A stretch of 64,000 nt of DNA, taken from assembly GCA_016716265.1 (NCBI GenBank), contig JADJWQ010000006.1, positions 2,507,501-2,571,500 of the forward strand. Reading direction: 5' to 3'. The stretch comes from Planctomycetota bacterium. GTDB lineage: Bacteria > Planctomycetota > UBA1135 > UBA2386. The notes below the pieces were generated by a model that made no database searches, had not been told where the DNA came from, and was given only the letters and a program-made list of their open reading frames with translations. This document shows, one piece after another, positions 19,137 to 28,415 of the stretch. Position numbers and translations under genes: made by a program. Each line of letters starts with the position of its first letter. The first letter of the stretch is position 1.

Positions 19137-19380
19137 GGTCGTAGCGGGGCCGTGGCGAGCCACGACTGGGGCGCTGCCCCAGGCCCCGAGGTTTTCCGAG
19201 GCATGGCTCCGGTGTCTGATGGTGGATCAGGGTGGATGAAAGGAAGGGGCCCCTGACAGCCTGGGCTGCCAGAGGCCCCCTGATGCACCATCAGCGCACC
19301 GTCGACCCGGCTATCCCTTGGCAGGTTGCTCCTCAGCAGAGCCTGCCTCCGTTTCGCCGGGCAAGTCTCGTGGTATGTCC

Positions 19381-20335
19381 TCAGCTCACGGCATGAGTCG
19401 TCCAGCCGCGCTCGGTCCGCGACACGCGACGGGTGTGCTCGAGCTGGTTGAGCACGATGCCGAGGCGTTGGTTGTTGATGCCCAGACGCGCGTAGCGCCG
19501 TGCGTGTCATGGGGCCGTCGGCAGCGACGAGCAGGGCCAGGACCTGTTCTTCGAGAGGCCGGGTCTGCGGCGGCGCCGCAGCGGTGTCGGCGCGCACGCG
19601 AAGATGTGTGGCGTTGCCATTGGCATCGGCGACCAGGTCGAGGATCAGCGGCTCGGGAGATCTGGCCGCGCGGTGCTCGATCGTCAGGACGATGTGGTTG
19701 CCGTGGCGGGCGAGGTAGGCATTGCAGTCGCCGATCGCGTGCAGATCGCTGCTGCCGCGCAGCGCCTGGCCGGGCTGCGAGCGCTGCTTCTTGCTGGCGT
19801 GGTGGACGAGCACCACGGCGGCGTCGAAGCGGCGCTGGAGGTCGCGGATGTAGCCGAGCAGTCCGGAGATCTCCGCGGCGCTGTTCTCGTCGAGGCGGTG
19901 CAGCCGCACGAGCGGATCGAGGAGCAGGAGCCGGGGTCGGAGCCGTTCGACGGCTTCGGCGAGCCGCTCCTGATCGCTGCGCAGGTCGAGCCGCAGGACC
20001 GGTGCGGTGATGACGTGGAGATCGAGCGCCGAGATGTCGATGCCGCGGTGGTGGCACAGCGCTTCGATGCGCGAGCGGACCTGGGGCAGGCCGTCCTCGG
20101 CCAGGTAGATGAGGGCCGGACCGCGGGTGCTGGTCTCGAAATGACCGAGCGCTCTGGTGCCGGTTGCGACGCTGACCGCGAGGTCGAGGCCGAACCATGT
20201 CTTGCAGCACTTGGGCGCCCCGCCGATCAGGCCGATGGCGGCGCGGGCCCACAGTCCTTCGATGAGCCAGCGCTGCTCGGCTGGCTCGGACTCGAGACAG
20301 GCGGCACGGACGACCGGAAGCGGGGGCGAGATCAC
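19381..20335 (-). pseudogene. RepA-like AAA (AAA_25) ATPase, frameshifted
   Basis: Starts with GTG at 20335, overlapping the TGA of the TniB-like gene. It carries Walker A GGAPKCCKTW, DLAVSVATGT, ALIYLAEDG, Walker B PRLLLLDPLVRLHR, and VLVHHASKK: the RepA/DnaB-like hexameric ATPase fold used by several transposons and plasmids. Near 19490 one base shift switches to the frame LGINNQRLGIVLNQLEHTRR, a winged-helix-like tail, ending at TGA 19381-19383. Without the shift the protein would be about 317 aa. It is the last gene of the transposon operon and its function in transposition is not known to me. Confidence 0.7.
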
Positions 20336-21146
20336 GGCCACAGCAGCTTTCGTGCTTGGACGACGTGCATTGCCTGGCACACGTCGTGGTCCTGGTCGTG
20401 CGCGATCTCGAGGCGTCTTGCGGGCGAGTTCGTCGGTGGCGCGCAGGTTGCCTCGGCCGATCTCGAAGAGTGCGTCGATGCCGCCGGCGTCGAACGGGTA
20501 CTCGACCGCGCCGGCGATCGTGCAGCGGTGTTCGATGTAGCGGTCGGTCTCTTCGCGGGAGAGCCCGCGCAAGGTCGCGCAGTGCGACAGCCGCCGGGTG
20601 ACGTCCTCGAGCTCGTCGCGTCGCAGCATGTCGCGCAGCGGCGGCTGGCCGGCGAGGACCACGCTGAGGACGAGGCGGCTGTCCATGTCGAAGTTGGTCA
20701 GCAGTCGGATCATCGCGAGCGTCTCGACGCGGAGGTCGTGATGCCTCGTCGAGGATGAGCACGGGCCGCAGACCAGCCGAGTCGACATCCTCGACGAAGC
20801 GGCCCTGGAGGTTGCGCACGAGGCTCGGGAAGGAGCCGGCCGGCGGTACGCCGGCGGCGTAGGCGATCTCGCGGCACATGTCGCGCTTGGACAGGCCGGT
20901 GACCTTGACGTAGTGCGTCGAGTAGCGCGCCTCGGGGAGTCTTGCCACGACGGCGCGGAGTACCGAGGTCTTGCCGGTGCCGGCCGGCGCGATGATGGCG
21001 CACGACATGCGTGCGTCGAGCGTGCGGAGCACGGCGTCGATCGCCTCGTCGAGCTCGGGCAGGGCGAAGCGGTCCTTGATCGCGACCTCGCGTGTGAACG
21101 GGGTGGTGTGGAAGCCGAAGCGGCTGCGGTAGTCCTGGATCTTCAT
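20332..21146 (-). pseudogene. tniB: TniB/ExeA-like AAA+ ATPase of transposon, frameshifted
   Basis: ATG 21146 begins MKIQDYRSRFGFHTTPFTRE, the classic ExeA/TniB start. Walker A is PAGTGKTSVLRAV, Walker B RPVLILDEA, followed after a frameshift near 20745 by HHDLRVETLAMIRLLTNFDM, LVLAGQPPLRDMLRR and RFDA-type lid sequence (LREL). A second frameshift near 20420 leads to LEIAHDQDHDVCQAMHVV and the TGA. Reconstructed length is about 270 aa, normal for the family. It would be the ATP-dependent regulator that presents target DNA to the transposase. Confidence 0.75.
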
Positions 21147-21160
21147 GGTCGGGTGATGGG

Positions 21161-22537
21161 TCAGTCGTCCGCGGGGAAGTCGTCGGGGATGGACGGGAGC
21201 ACGCCGCCGTGCGCGTCGACGACGGGGCGGAAGTCGCGCTCGAAAGCGAGGTCTGCGGCACTCTTGCGAGGCATGGGCAGCGGAGGCTCGTCGCCGCTCG
21301 CCGTGCGCGCCCGCGGTGCTCGCGCATTGGCAGCCGTGTCGACCACGCGCAGCTCGACGAGCCGGCCGTCGTGCATGGCGCAGATGGCGCCGTCGAGCAG
21401 TCGGCGGCGCAGGAGCACCCTCTCCTCGGCGTGGCCGCGCGGCATCTCGTAGCCGAGCCCGTCGACCTGGACGATGTTGTCCTTCGACACCCAGGCGCTC
21501 GAAGCAGATCTCGAACTTGCGGCGCAGCACCACCGTATCGTCGGGGAGCCGCAACGGACGCGGATCGCCATGGAACCGCTGCCAGGGCGTGTCTCCGCCG
21601 AGGCTCTCGTGCGGCTGGTGCGCGTAGCGCTGCTCGGTGTAGTGACGCAGGCGCAGCTCGAGCGCATCGCACGACGGATCGACGTCGGGGCGTCCGTCGA
21701 GCGCGCGCAGCACGTCGGCCTTGGCGGTGCGATTGAACCGCTCGATCTTGCCGCGGCCCTCCTTGTAGCCGGCCTGGCCGTGGATCAGTGGGATGCCGAG
21801 CTGGGCGAACACCGCGGCCGTGCCGGTGCTGATGAACCCCGGTCCACGATCGAGGTAGGCAGCACCCATGTAGCCGTGCTTGACGATGCACTCGTACAGA
21901 CCACGCAGGAACAGCAACTCCGACTCGGACGTGCCGACCACGGTGTGCAGCGGATAGCGCGTGGCGTCGTCGAGGAAGAACAGCGCGACGCGCTTCGCAC
22001 GATGCTCGCCGGCGCGGAAGTGCTTGCCATCGCAGAGCACCATCTCCATGCGATGCGCATAGGCGAAGCGCCGCGCATCGCGATGCCTGGCCTGCTTGCC
22101 CCGCTGGTCGGCAGCCCCAGCCGCTTGCACGTCCGGTAGACGGTGGCGCGGTGCACGCGCTCGCCGGGTCGGATGATGCCGCGCTCCCTCGCGCGGCGGA
22201 TCAGCTCGGGCATCGATGCCTGCTCACCGGCGCCCTGCTCGCCGCGCAGGAAGTCGATCATCTCGGCGGAGAGCGTCCACGGCGCAACGGCGCGCTGCCT
22301 GGGCTCGAGTCCGGCAATGCCATGTCCGGCGTGCGCGGCGAGCCAGCGCTGCAGCGTTCGCTCGGAGATCTCGCGGAACGAGCCATCGAAGCAGGTGTGC
22401 AGGCGGCTGGCTGCAGCGCGGACGACATCCGCTCGCTGCTCGCCGCCGGCGATCCTGGCCAGGACCTCGGACACGATCACGAAGCGGAACAGCGCTTCGC
22501 TCGACGGTGGGGTGGGGTCGGTCATGTGGCGCGGCAC
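21161..22537 (-). pseudogene. tniA: TniA-like DDE transposase, frameshifted
   Basis: The N-terminal helix-turn-helix domain (FREISERTLQRWLAAHAGHG, VHRATVYRTCKRLGLPT) is in one frame. After a shift near 22110 comes the rve/DDE core (MVLCDGKHF, VALFFLDDATRYPLHTVVGTSE, AAYLDRGPGF, GKIERFNRTAKADVLRAL), giving all three acidic residues. After a shift near 21480 comes the Mu-transposase-like C-terminus (DNIVQVDGLGYEMPRGHAEER, RLVELRVVDTAANARA). The reconstructed protein is about 455 aa. The stop lies 14 bases before the TniB-like start, so the two were one operon. Confidence 0.78.
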
Positions 22538-22603
22538 GGTAGGAACCGGGTCCGTCGCGGCGCAGGTCCCGAAGTCGTGGAAGACGCGACTTCGGATCGG
22601 ACC

Positions 22604-23260
22604 TCACCCACCCGGCGGCGTTCCACCGCGCCGGAACGGCGAGCGCTCGACGACCTGCCGCCCCGGATCCCAGCACCACGGCTCGCCCCAGCGCCCGATC
22701 AGGTGACCGCTGACCAGCAGTTGCACCGCGCGGCGCGCACCGCCGCGTAGCCGCCGCAGGACCTCGCACACCGCTCGACCGACGGCGCGGTAACCGTTGC
22801 CCCTGGACAGCTCACGGAGCACCAGCACGCCGACCGACAGCACCGCGGCGATCGCCTCGCGCGTGCGGTGGCTCATGGTCGCCGCGACACCCATCAGCAG
22901 CGCCGCAGCCCGCAGCTGCCGGCATTGCGTCCCCCACGAGTCGTCCTCCACCGCCGCGTCCGTGGATCGCGACCACGCCCGTCCCTGCTCCGCGTCGACC
23001 GCGGCCTCGAACAGAGTGCCGCGCCACTGGTGAGCGGGGTCTTCGGTGGACTCCGGCGCGGCCGCGACGGGCTCGCGGCCATCGGGCGACAGCCGCTGGA
23101 GCGACCGACGAAGGTACGGCGCAAACGCGGGTGGGGTACAGCGTGAAGGCGATCCGGTGCGCCGCGCACCGCGCCACCGTCAGGGGCACTCCCGGCCCCG
23201 ACTTCCGGTGGCGCAGGTGGTGCATCGACACCTTGCAGGTCTCACCAGCCACCCAGCGTG
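22604..23260 (-). pseudogene. Unknown protein preceding the transposase, frameshifted
   Basis: The N-terminal part reads CKVSMHHLRHRKSGPGVPLT then ARCAAHRIAFTLYP and, after a one-base shift near 23125, PPAFAPYLRRSLQRLSPDG, LFEAAVDAEQGRAWSRSTD, WGTQCRQLRAAALLMGVA and a C-terminal helical part ending RSPFRRGGTPPGG. The Cys/His pattern at the start looks like a degraded zinc-binding motif. Genes of this type often precede TniA-like transposases in high-GC bacteria; I believe they are annotated as DUF6431 but I am not certain. Role unknown. Confidence 0.45.
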
Positions 23261-23657
23261 GGCAGCAGGTCGGCAGCTCGGCTATCAGCCGCCTATCGGC
23301 GCCAGCGACCTACGGGGTGACGAAGAAGGGGATGCACGACGGCCGTCGCGCCGAGTAGGATCCGGACATCGCAGCTGTGCGAAGTGCGGCCGGCCCCGCG
23401 ACACGGTGAGACGGCGGCACGAACTTGAAGCCCGCGGTGCTGCTACACCGCGGGCTTCGGCTTTTCTGGGGGAAGTGAAACGGGGCGAGATCCTACGCCC
23501 CCAGCCGCCGCCCGCGCGGCCCGCGCCCGATCCCGGTCACTCCACCACGGACCGGTCGATGCCGACGCCCGGCAGCGCCGATTTCACCCCCGCGCGGCCC
23601 GCCACGGAACGTGCAACGAGAACGCTCGGCTGCCGACATTGGGCGTGCTCCGTAACA
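23261..23657. other. Gene-free right end of the transposon
   Basis: About 400 bp between the last recognisable transposon gene and the right terminal inverted repeat. It holds one strong terminator-like hairpin and no protein I can identify. Confidence 0.4.
23427..23467 (+). terminator. Rho-independent terminator-like hairpin
   Basis: A perfect 13-bp stem (GAAGCCCGCGGTG paired with CACCGCGGGCTTC) with a six-base loop, followed by GGCTTTTCT. The T-run is on the plus strand, so it would stop rightward transcription, possibly shielding the transposon from outside reading or ending a small unseen transcript. Confidence 0.6.
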
Positions 23658-23662
23658 CCTCC
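23658..23662. repeat. Target-site duplication, right copy (CCTCC)
   Basis: Second copy of the five-base duplication flanking the transposon; see the left copy at 19023-19027. Confidence 0.85.
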
Positions 23663-24010
23663 GGCCGTGGCACCTGCTCGCGCCCGTCCTCGAACACCGT
23701 CTTGCAAAACGCGTCCAGACCGAGAGCCCTCCACAGTTGCCATGCCAGCCACACATCGCCGAAGGAACGGCTCCGTTCGACTCACACTTTGTCGATCAGG
23801 ACCTTCAGCGGCTCGACCTTCGAAGTGTCCTCGAACAGGTCGCGCTGCCGGGACCGCGGACCGAGGAAGTGCTCGGCGAGCTCCTTCGCCTACGCCCGTC
23901 CCTCAGCATCCAGTTCGCCGAGCTGCGCGAGGGTCACCTGCCGGACCTTGCTTCCGACACGCTCCGACTTCACCAACCGCCAGTAGGTATGGGGTCGCTG
24001 CCGGCCACCG
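23663..24010 (-). pseudogene. IS1634-type transposase, N-terminal part
   Basis: Minus-strand translation gives HTYWRLVKSERVGSKVRQVT, LAQLGELDAEGRA, a TAG, AKELAEHFLGPRSRQRDLFE, VLIDKV, a TGA, VERSRSFGDVWLAWQLWRAL, FCKTVFEDGREQVPRPEV, where the transposon cuts it. This is the standard IS1634 N-terminus and it continues in frame at 19022 when the insert is removed. Two stops show that it decayed as well. A GAAGTTGG at 24100-24107 complements CCAACTTC at 17613-17620 and is a weak candidate for the element's other end. Confidence 0.75.
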
Positions 24011-24607
24011 GTCTGTGCGCTCGGGTTGGAGGGTGCCGCGGGTCAGGCGAAGTTCCGCGATCAAAGCGGCCGATTGGGCCGAACGACGCGGTGCGCGGGG
24101 AAGTTGGACGGGTTCGAGACGAGCCGGCTTACCGACGCTGGGCTCCAGAACGCAGCTTATGCTGCCTACGCGCCTACAGTAGACGCCACCCCGTCCGGCG
24201 GCTCCCTCCGAGTCGGCCTGAGTCTGGCGGCGCGGCCGCTTCAGGTGTGCACGGAAGTCTACCCGGGCACCTCGCGCGGTCGAGGCGCCTGCCGTCCCAG
24301 CGTTGTCCACACCGCAATCCGCCAGCGCGCCGCGGTCGAGGGAGAAACTCCTCCGTCGCCACGCCGGGGAGCGCCGCACCCCAGGCCAAACGGCAGCGCC
24401 GTGCGGGGGAGCGTCGTGTGCGCGGCGATCGATCAGGTCGCGACATGCGAGCAGAGCGATGCCGCAGCCGGAGCTCCGCACCGGGCTGCGGTCGACGCGA
24501 TCCGTCGGGCCGTGTAGCGTTGGAGGCCGTCTCCCATTCGGTGGCTGGGAAGCCCGCGCCCCGCCAGGCCCCGGCCCGCGAGTCCGTCTTCCGCCGTCGA
24601 GGCCGCA
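24011..24607. other. Stretch without a recognisable gene
   Basis: No coherent protein in any frame. Probably the outer end of the IS1634 remnant followed by the upstream region of the prenyltransferase-repeat gene. No clear promoter can be assigned. Confidence 0.35.
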
Positions 24608-26308
24608 ATGCTCACTCCATCAGTGCCACGAGCCGCCTGCATGGCGCTCGCCGCGAGTCTGTGCGCTATCAAGTGCAAGGGGCAGGAACCTGGTTCTGGA
24701 GCCGAGCTCGATCCGGAATGGCTATTCGCGACCGCACCCCCTCCGCCGCTCGAGTGGGAGGGCCTCGCGTTGGGTCTCGGGAACCGCGCCCGCGACGGCA
24801 TCGGCTTTCGAGCCCCCGAGCTGGCCCGCGCCATCGGGGAACGGCTGACATCCATGGAAGCGCGACGCAACGCGGACGGCTCGTGGGGTGGACCGGACGA
24901 CGCGGTCGGGACGACGGGCCTGGTCTTGTTGGCCTTCACGATCGACGAGTCGACCTGCTCGAGCGGTCCGTTCGAAGACGCGGTGCGGGCCGGCGTGCTC
25001 GCACTCCTGCGACGGCTGCGTGCCGACGGGGCCTTCACCGATCCGCCCGTGGACTTGCAGCAGCACGCGCTGGCGACCGCGGCGCTCGTCCACGCGGTCG
25101 GCGGCGCGTATCGCGTGGTGCGCCCGCGCGAGTTCGTGCAGCGCGCCGTGGACCGGCTCGCGCACGAGGTTCGCGCCGCGCCCGATCCAGCGCACGTCGC
25201 GATCGGTCTCGAGACGCTCAGCACCGCACGCGAGCTGTCGTTCGCCGTCGAACCGGATCTGCTCATCGAGACTCGCGACCGGCTCCTCGCCGCCGTGCAG
25301 CCGGCCGCGCCCGCCCCGCACGACGCCGCTGCGCTGTTCGCTTCCATGCTCGCAACCCGCGCGAGCGACCGCCGCTGGCAGTGGCTCGATGCGCGCCTGC
25401 GCGAACGCGAGCCGAATCTCGCGGCGCTGCGCGAGCCGCGGCTCGATGGTGACCCGTGGGTGCAGTGGTACGCGGGGCGGATCGCTGCCCGGTCCGGCGA
25501 CGACGCGTGGTGGTCCGCATGGCGGGACGCGCTGAAGAAGATCGCAGAGGCATCGCCCACCGCCGGGGAGGTCGCCGCGACGGCGCTCTCGACCCTACTG
25601 ATCGAGACCCACTACCTGCGCTTGCACCGCCGCTACCAGAGTGCTTCCGACGAGAATCCGTTCGCACCGCCGCCAGCGCCGGTCTGGGACGCGCGAGGCG
25701 ACGAGCTGGCGGCGCTGGGCGAGCTCGCGAAGGACCCGGACGGAGCCGACGGCGCGCACGCGCGCGCCGAACTCCTGGAGGCGGCGGGCAGCGAGACGTT
25801 CCGCATGCGTGCGTGGGCGACCATGCAGCTGCCGGTGCACCCGGACGTCGTGCCACGGCTCCTCGAGCTGCTGCCGGAGGCGCTCGCAGCGGCGGCCGGG
25901 GCTGGAGACGTCGCCGGTCGAGAGGCGGCCGCCGTCGACCAGCGACGGTTCGCCGGGGTCTGGTTCCGAGCGTTGTTGTCCGGGCTCGGCGCGCACCGCG
26001 ATCCGAGCGTCGAGCCGGCGCTGCTCGCGGTCGTGCAGGCGGCGGAGCACCCGAGCGCGATCCGCATCGACACAGCCAAGGTCCTGCTGCAGATCTGCAG
26101 CGCAGACGGCGTGCGCGCGGTGATCCGTCTGCGGCGCGCGTGGGAGGGCGCCGGTGCCTCGAGTGAGCGCGATGTGCAGGCGGTGGACGAGCTTCTGCGC
26201 GAGGCATTCGTGGCGCGGTCGGTCGAGCTCCCGGCTCCGCCCCCGGCGGATGCCGCAACGTGGTTCCGGCTGCTCGGTCGCAACCTCGAGCACTTCTCCG
26301 CGCGCTGA
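24608..26308 (+). CDS. Secreted prenyltransferase/squalene-cyclase-repeat protein
   Basis: The 566-aa product begins with a short signal-peptide-like stretch (MLTPSV to KCKGQE, with a Cys that could be a lipobox-like site). Residues ~60-300 show the alpha/alpha-toroid repeats of terpenoid cyclase/prenyltransferase-type proteins: MEARRNADGSWGGPDDAVG, TGLVLLAFTIDES, GVLALLRRLRADGAF and QQHALATAALVHAVGG. The second half is helical, HEAT-like. Planctomycetes encode many such proteins and most have no known enzyme activity. No DXDD motif is visible, so I do not call it a cyclase. ATG 24641 is an alternative start. No operon partner is seen, and ISKra4 lies just downstream. Confidence 0.75.
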   Translation: MLTPSVPRAACMALAASLCAIKCKGQEPGSGAELDPEWLFATAPPPPLEWEGLALGLGNRARDGIGFRAPELARAIGERLTSMEARRNADGSWGGPDDAVGTTGLVLLAFTIDESTCSSGPFEDAVRAGVLALLRRLRADGAFTDPPVDLQQHALATAALVHAVGGAYRVVRPREFVQRAVDRLAHEVRAAPDPAHVAIGLETLSTARELSFAVEPDLLIETRDRLLAAVQPAAPAPHDAAALFASMLATRASDRRWQWLDARLREREPNLAALREPRLDGDPWVQWYAGRIAARSGDDAWWSAWRDALKKIAEASPTAGEVAATALSTLLIETHYLRLHRRYQSASDENPFAPPPAPVWDARGDELAALGELAKDPDGADGAHARAELLEAAGSETFRMRAWATMQLPVHPDVVPRLLELLPEALAAAAGAGDVAGREAAAVDQRRFAGVWFRALLSGLGAHRDPSVEPALLAVVQAAEHPSAIRIDTAKVLLQICSADGVRAVIRLRRAWEGAGASSERDVQAVDELLREAFVARSVELPAPPPADAATWFRLLGRNLEHFSAR

Positions 26309-26440
26309 CCGTCGCGCCGCTCATCCGACGCGAATGCCGGACCGACCCCGATCAGCCGATACCCCGGCGCCAAGGTCAGGGACTGCAGCTCCCCCGAACC
26401 GATCCGCGACACGGCCCGGGCGCGCGCATCGAATGGGTGT

Positions 26441-28050
26441 AGATCTCGTATTGAGCGAAGCCGCTCATTTCATGCTGCGAGCGCACGGACGGCGGTCCGC
26501 TGCGTGGTGAAGAACCACGTCATGGCGGCGTCCCATTGGTGGCTGAGTGCGAGCGCGCGGAGCTTGATCACGTGGTCGCCAGAATCCTGTTTCCAGCGTG
26601 ATCCGGCGCGCTTCATGCGTACGCCGATGAGGCTCCTGCAGGTGGCCTCGACGGTGCCGCTGCCGATCGGCAGCCTTTTGGCGCGGGCGCCGGCGTAGTT
26701 CATGCGGTGCGCGTGATTCGTGAGGTAGGTGATGGCCTCGTGGATGGGGCCGTGCTTGACCACGCTGCCGTCGACCGGGTCGCACCAGTGCGGTTCGAGG
26801 TCGGCGAGAATCTGCGTGACGGCGTCCTTCCTGCGCTCAAGGAGCCGGCGCCAGCCAGCCACGACTGCTCGGCTTTCGGCGCCCTGGATCGCCTCGGCTG
26901 CCGCGGACAGCTTCTCGAGGACGTGCCAGAAGTCGACCATCAGATGGCGCGGACCTAAGAGGCTTTCCGGGAAGCTCGACTCGAGCAGGTTCCACATCTC
27001 GTGAGCCCCATAAGCGAGTAGCTGAAGTCGCAGCTCGGGCTGCTTCTCGCGCAGCCGGTAGACCACGTTCGCCATGGCGTTGCACACGTCCAAGGGGTCG
27101 ATGCCGGGCATTTGTCCGAAGCGCATCGAGTAGAGCGCTCGGCCGTTGCCATCGTGCAACGTGACGGTGCCGCAGTACGCCATGTGGAAGACGCGCGTGA
27201 TCTTCGGCGCGTTCCTCCTGGGCCGACCGGGCGGCCGCGGGATGGGCTCCTCCATCGGCACGCTCGCCCGGTCGAGCGATACCGAGATCGCGCGTGCCTC
27301 AGCCGGGATCTCGAGGCTGCTCACGATGGCGTCCTCGATGTTGACCTGGTGACGAAGGCACAGCGCCCCGAGCTCATGCGGCACGCGCTCGAAGCTCGCA
27401 CGAGAGTAGGGAAGCCGGCGGGTCTGCTTGCCGCTCTGCTCACCCTCCCGCGATGGCGCCTTCTGCAGCTCGAAAGCCATCGCCCCGGCCGTCTGCGGTA
27501 GCCAGCCGTCGCCGATGGCGCCCGCACGCAGGCTGATCGCGTCCACCGTCGGTGCGTTGCCCTCGCCGAGCGGACGATACAGCGCACGTCGCACCTCGAC
27601 GGTCCCCGCGAGCGATCGGTACCGGCCGTTGCCGTACCCGACCCGCGTGAAGGTCTTGCCGTCGATCTCGACTCGCGGCGCGTCGACCTCCAGAGCGCCG
27701 AGCATGACCGCGTGCGCGTCCCGCTCCACCGCGCCGGTCAGCTCGGCGACCATGACCTCCGAGACCGCGTAGTCGATCGCCTCCCGGCCTGCCGCGCCAC
27801 TTGCGGCGCGCGATGCGACCGCGGCGCACAGCGCCTCGATCGAACCCACCATGCTCTTGCACGCAGCCGGCACCGCGACGACGATCAGGTCTTCGACGGC
27901 GCCCCTCCCAGGACGCTTGGTTCGCATCCTGCATCCGATAGGGAGGGGCGTCGTTTTGTACAGGTTCTTTTGGCACAAGATCTTGTGCTCGCTCCCCGCC
28001 CCCGCCGCACCGCTCGGTGTCAGCGCCGCGCCTCACTCAATCCGAGAGCC
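26441..28050. mobile_element. Complete ISKra4-type insertion sequence
   Basis: Bounded by imperfect inverted repeats: TCTCGTATTGAGCGAAGC at 26444-26461 and, as reverse complement, TCTCGGATTGAGTGAGGC at 28030-28047. It encloses one transposase gene. The right end is identical over 32 bases to the ISKra4 fragment at 16.5 kb. This is the only element in the window with an undamaged transposase, so it may still be mobile. At the right it abuts an ISL3 fragment. Confidence 0.7.
26470..27978 (-). CDS. ISKra4-family transposase
   Basis: 502 aa from the most upstream start; an internal Met at MRTKRPGRG may be the real one. Diagnostic segments are present in order: PVDGS-type linker, VEVRRALYRPLGEGNAPT, RAISVSLDRASVPMEEPI, YCGTVTLHDGNGRALYSMR, VDFWHVLEKLSAAAEA, THAHRMNYAGAR-like NHAHRMNYAGARAKRLPIGS, and GTVEATCRSLIGVRMKRAGS, the conserved C-terminal signature of ISKra4. 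No frameshift or stop interrupts it. It moves the element by DDE chemistry. It is transcribed toward the prenyltransferase-repeat gene. Confidence 0.88.
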   Translation of the reverse strand: MCQKNLYKTTPLPIGCRMRTKRPGRGAVEDLIVVAVPAACKSMVGSIEALCAAVASRAASGAAGREAIDYAVSEVMVAELTGAVERDAHAVMLGALEVDAPRVEIDGKTFTRVGYGNGRYRSLAGTVEVRRALYRPLGEGNAPTVDAISLRAGAIGDGWLPQTAGAMAFELQKAPSREGEQSGKQTRRLPYSRASFERVPHELGALCLRHQVNIEDAIVSSLEIPAEARAISVSLDRASVPMEEPIPRPPGRPRRNAPKITRVFHMAYCGTVTLHDGNGRALYSMRFGQMPGIDPLDVCNAMANVVYRLREKQPELRLQLLAYGAHEMWNLLESSFPESLLGPRHLMVDFWHVLEKLSAAAEAIQGAESRAVVAGWRRLLERRKDAVTQILADLEPHWCDPVDGSVVKHGPIHEAITYLTNHAHRMNYAGARAKRLPIGSGTVEATCRSLIGVRMKRAGSRWKQDSGDHVIKLRALALSHQWDAAMTWFFTTQRTAVRALAA

Positions 28051-28379
28051 ACACCCTCCTCGAGCGCCCGCGTGAAGTCGCTGCCGTGCCGGGCCCAGTC
28101 CACGTCTCCGGTAACCACCTTGCCGCACGGGCCACAGCGCAACCGAGAGATCTCGGCCTCGATCCAGACCATATGGCCCCACACCCCCAGGTGCCGCCAC
28201 CGCCGCGTGCTCGTCGAGTGCCATCCGGACTTCTGCGTCCCGCACAAGGGACACCGCCGCGTTCGGCGACGACCGCGCACCCGGGTGATCATCTCCTCGT
28301 CGTCGAATCGGAGCCCGGTGACCCACAGCCCCTGGAGCTCGAGCAACTTGTCGAGTAGTAAGCGTCCGGTAGCCCCCAT
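28051..28379 (-). pseudogene. ISL3-family transposase N-terminal fragment
   Basis: About 110 codons show the ISL3 zinc-binding N-terminus: LLLDKLLELQGLWVTGLRFD, RRRTRRCPLCGTQKSGWHST, WRHLGVWGHMVWIEAEISRL and RCGPCGKVVT. The catalytic part is missing. The frame runs into the end of the ISKra4 element, which apparently truncated it. Confidence 0.65.
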
Positions 28380-28415
28380 CTACTTTCCGCCGTCGCGCCG
28401 CTCAGGCTGTGGCGC

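Larger units (their letters stand above)
19028..23657. mobile_element. 4.63-kb TniA/TniB/RepA-type transposon inserted in an IS1634
   Basis: Left end TGTTGCGTTGCGTGCCCG and right end (reverse complement) TGTTACGGAGCACGCCCA are imperfect terminal inverted repeats starting TGT (about 16 of 26 positions identical). They are flanked by a 5-bp direct repeat, CCTCC. The 5-bp duplication, TGT termini and a DDE transposase plus AAA+ ATPase place it in the broad Tn7/Tn402/Tn5053 group. Genes, all on the minus strand from right to left: a protein of unknown function, TniA-like transposase, TniB-like ATPase, RepA-like ATPase. Every one of the four carries at least one frameshift, so it is either dead or hit by sequence errors. 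Confidence 0.85.

Noticed and set aside
3776..24000. Several in-frame TAG codons (kinase, IS66, IS1634 twice or more) hinted at TAG recoding.
   Set aside because: Intact genes, including the SUMF gene and the EVE-DUF3883 gene, end with TAG, and the interrupted genes also contain TGA stops and frameshifts. Ordinary decay explains it.
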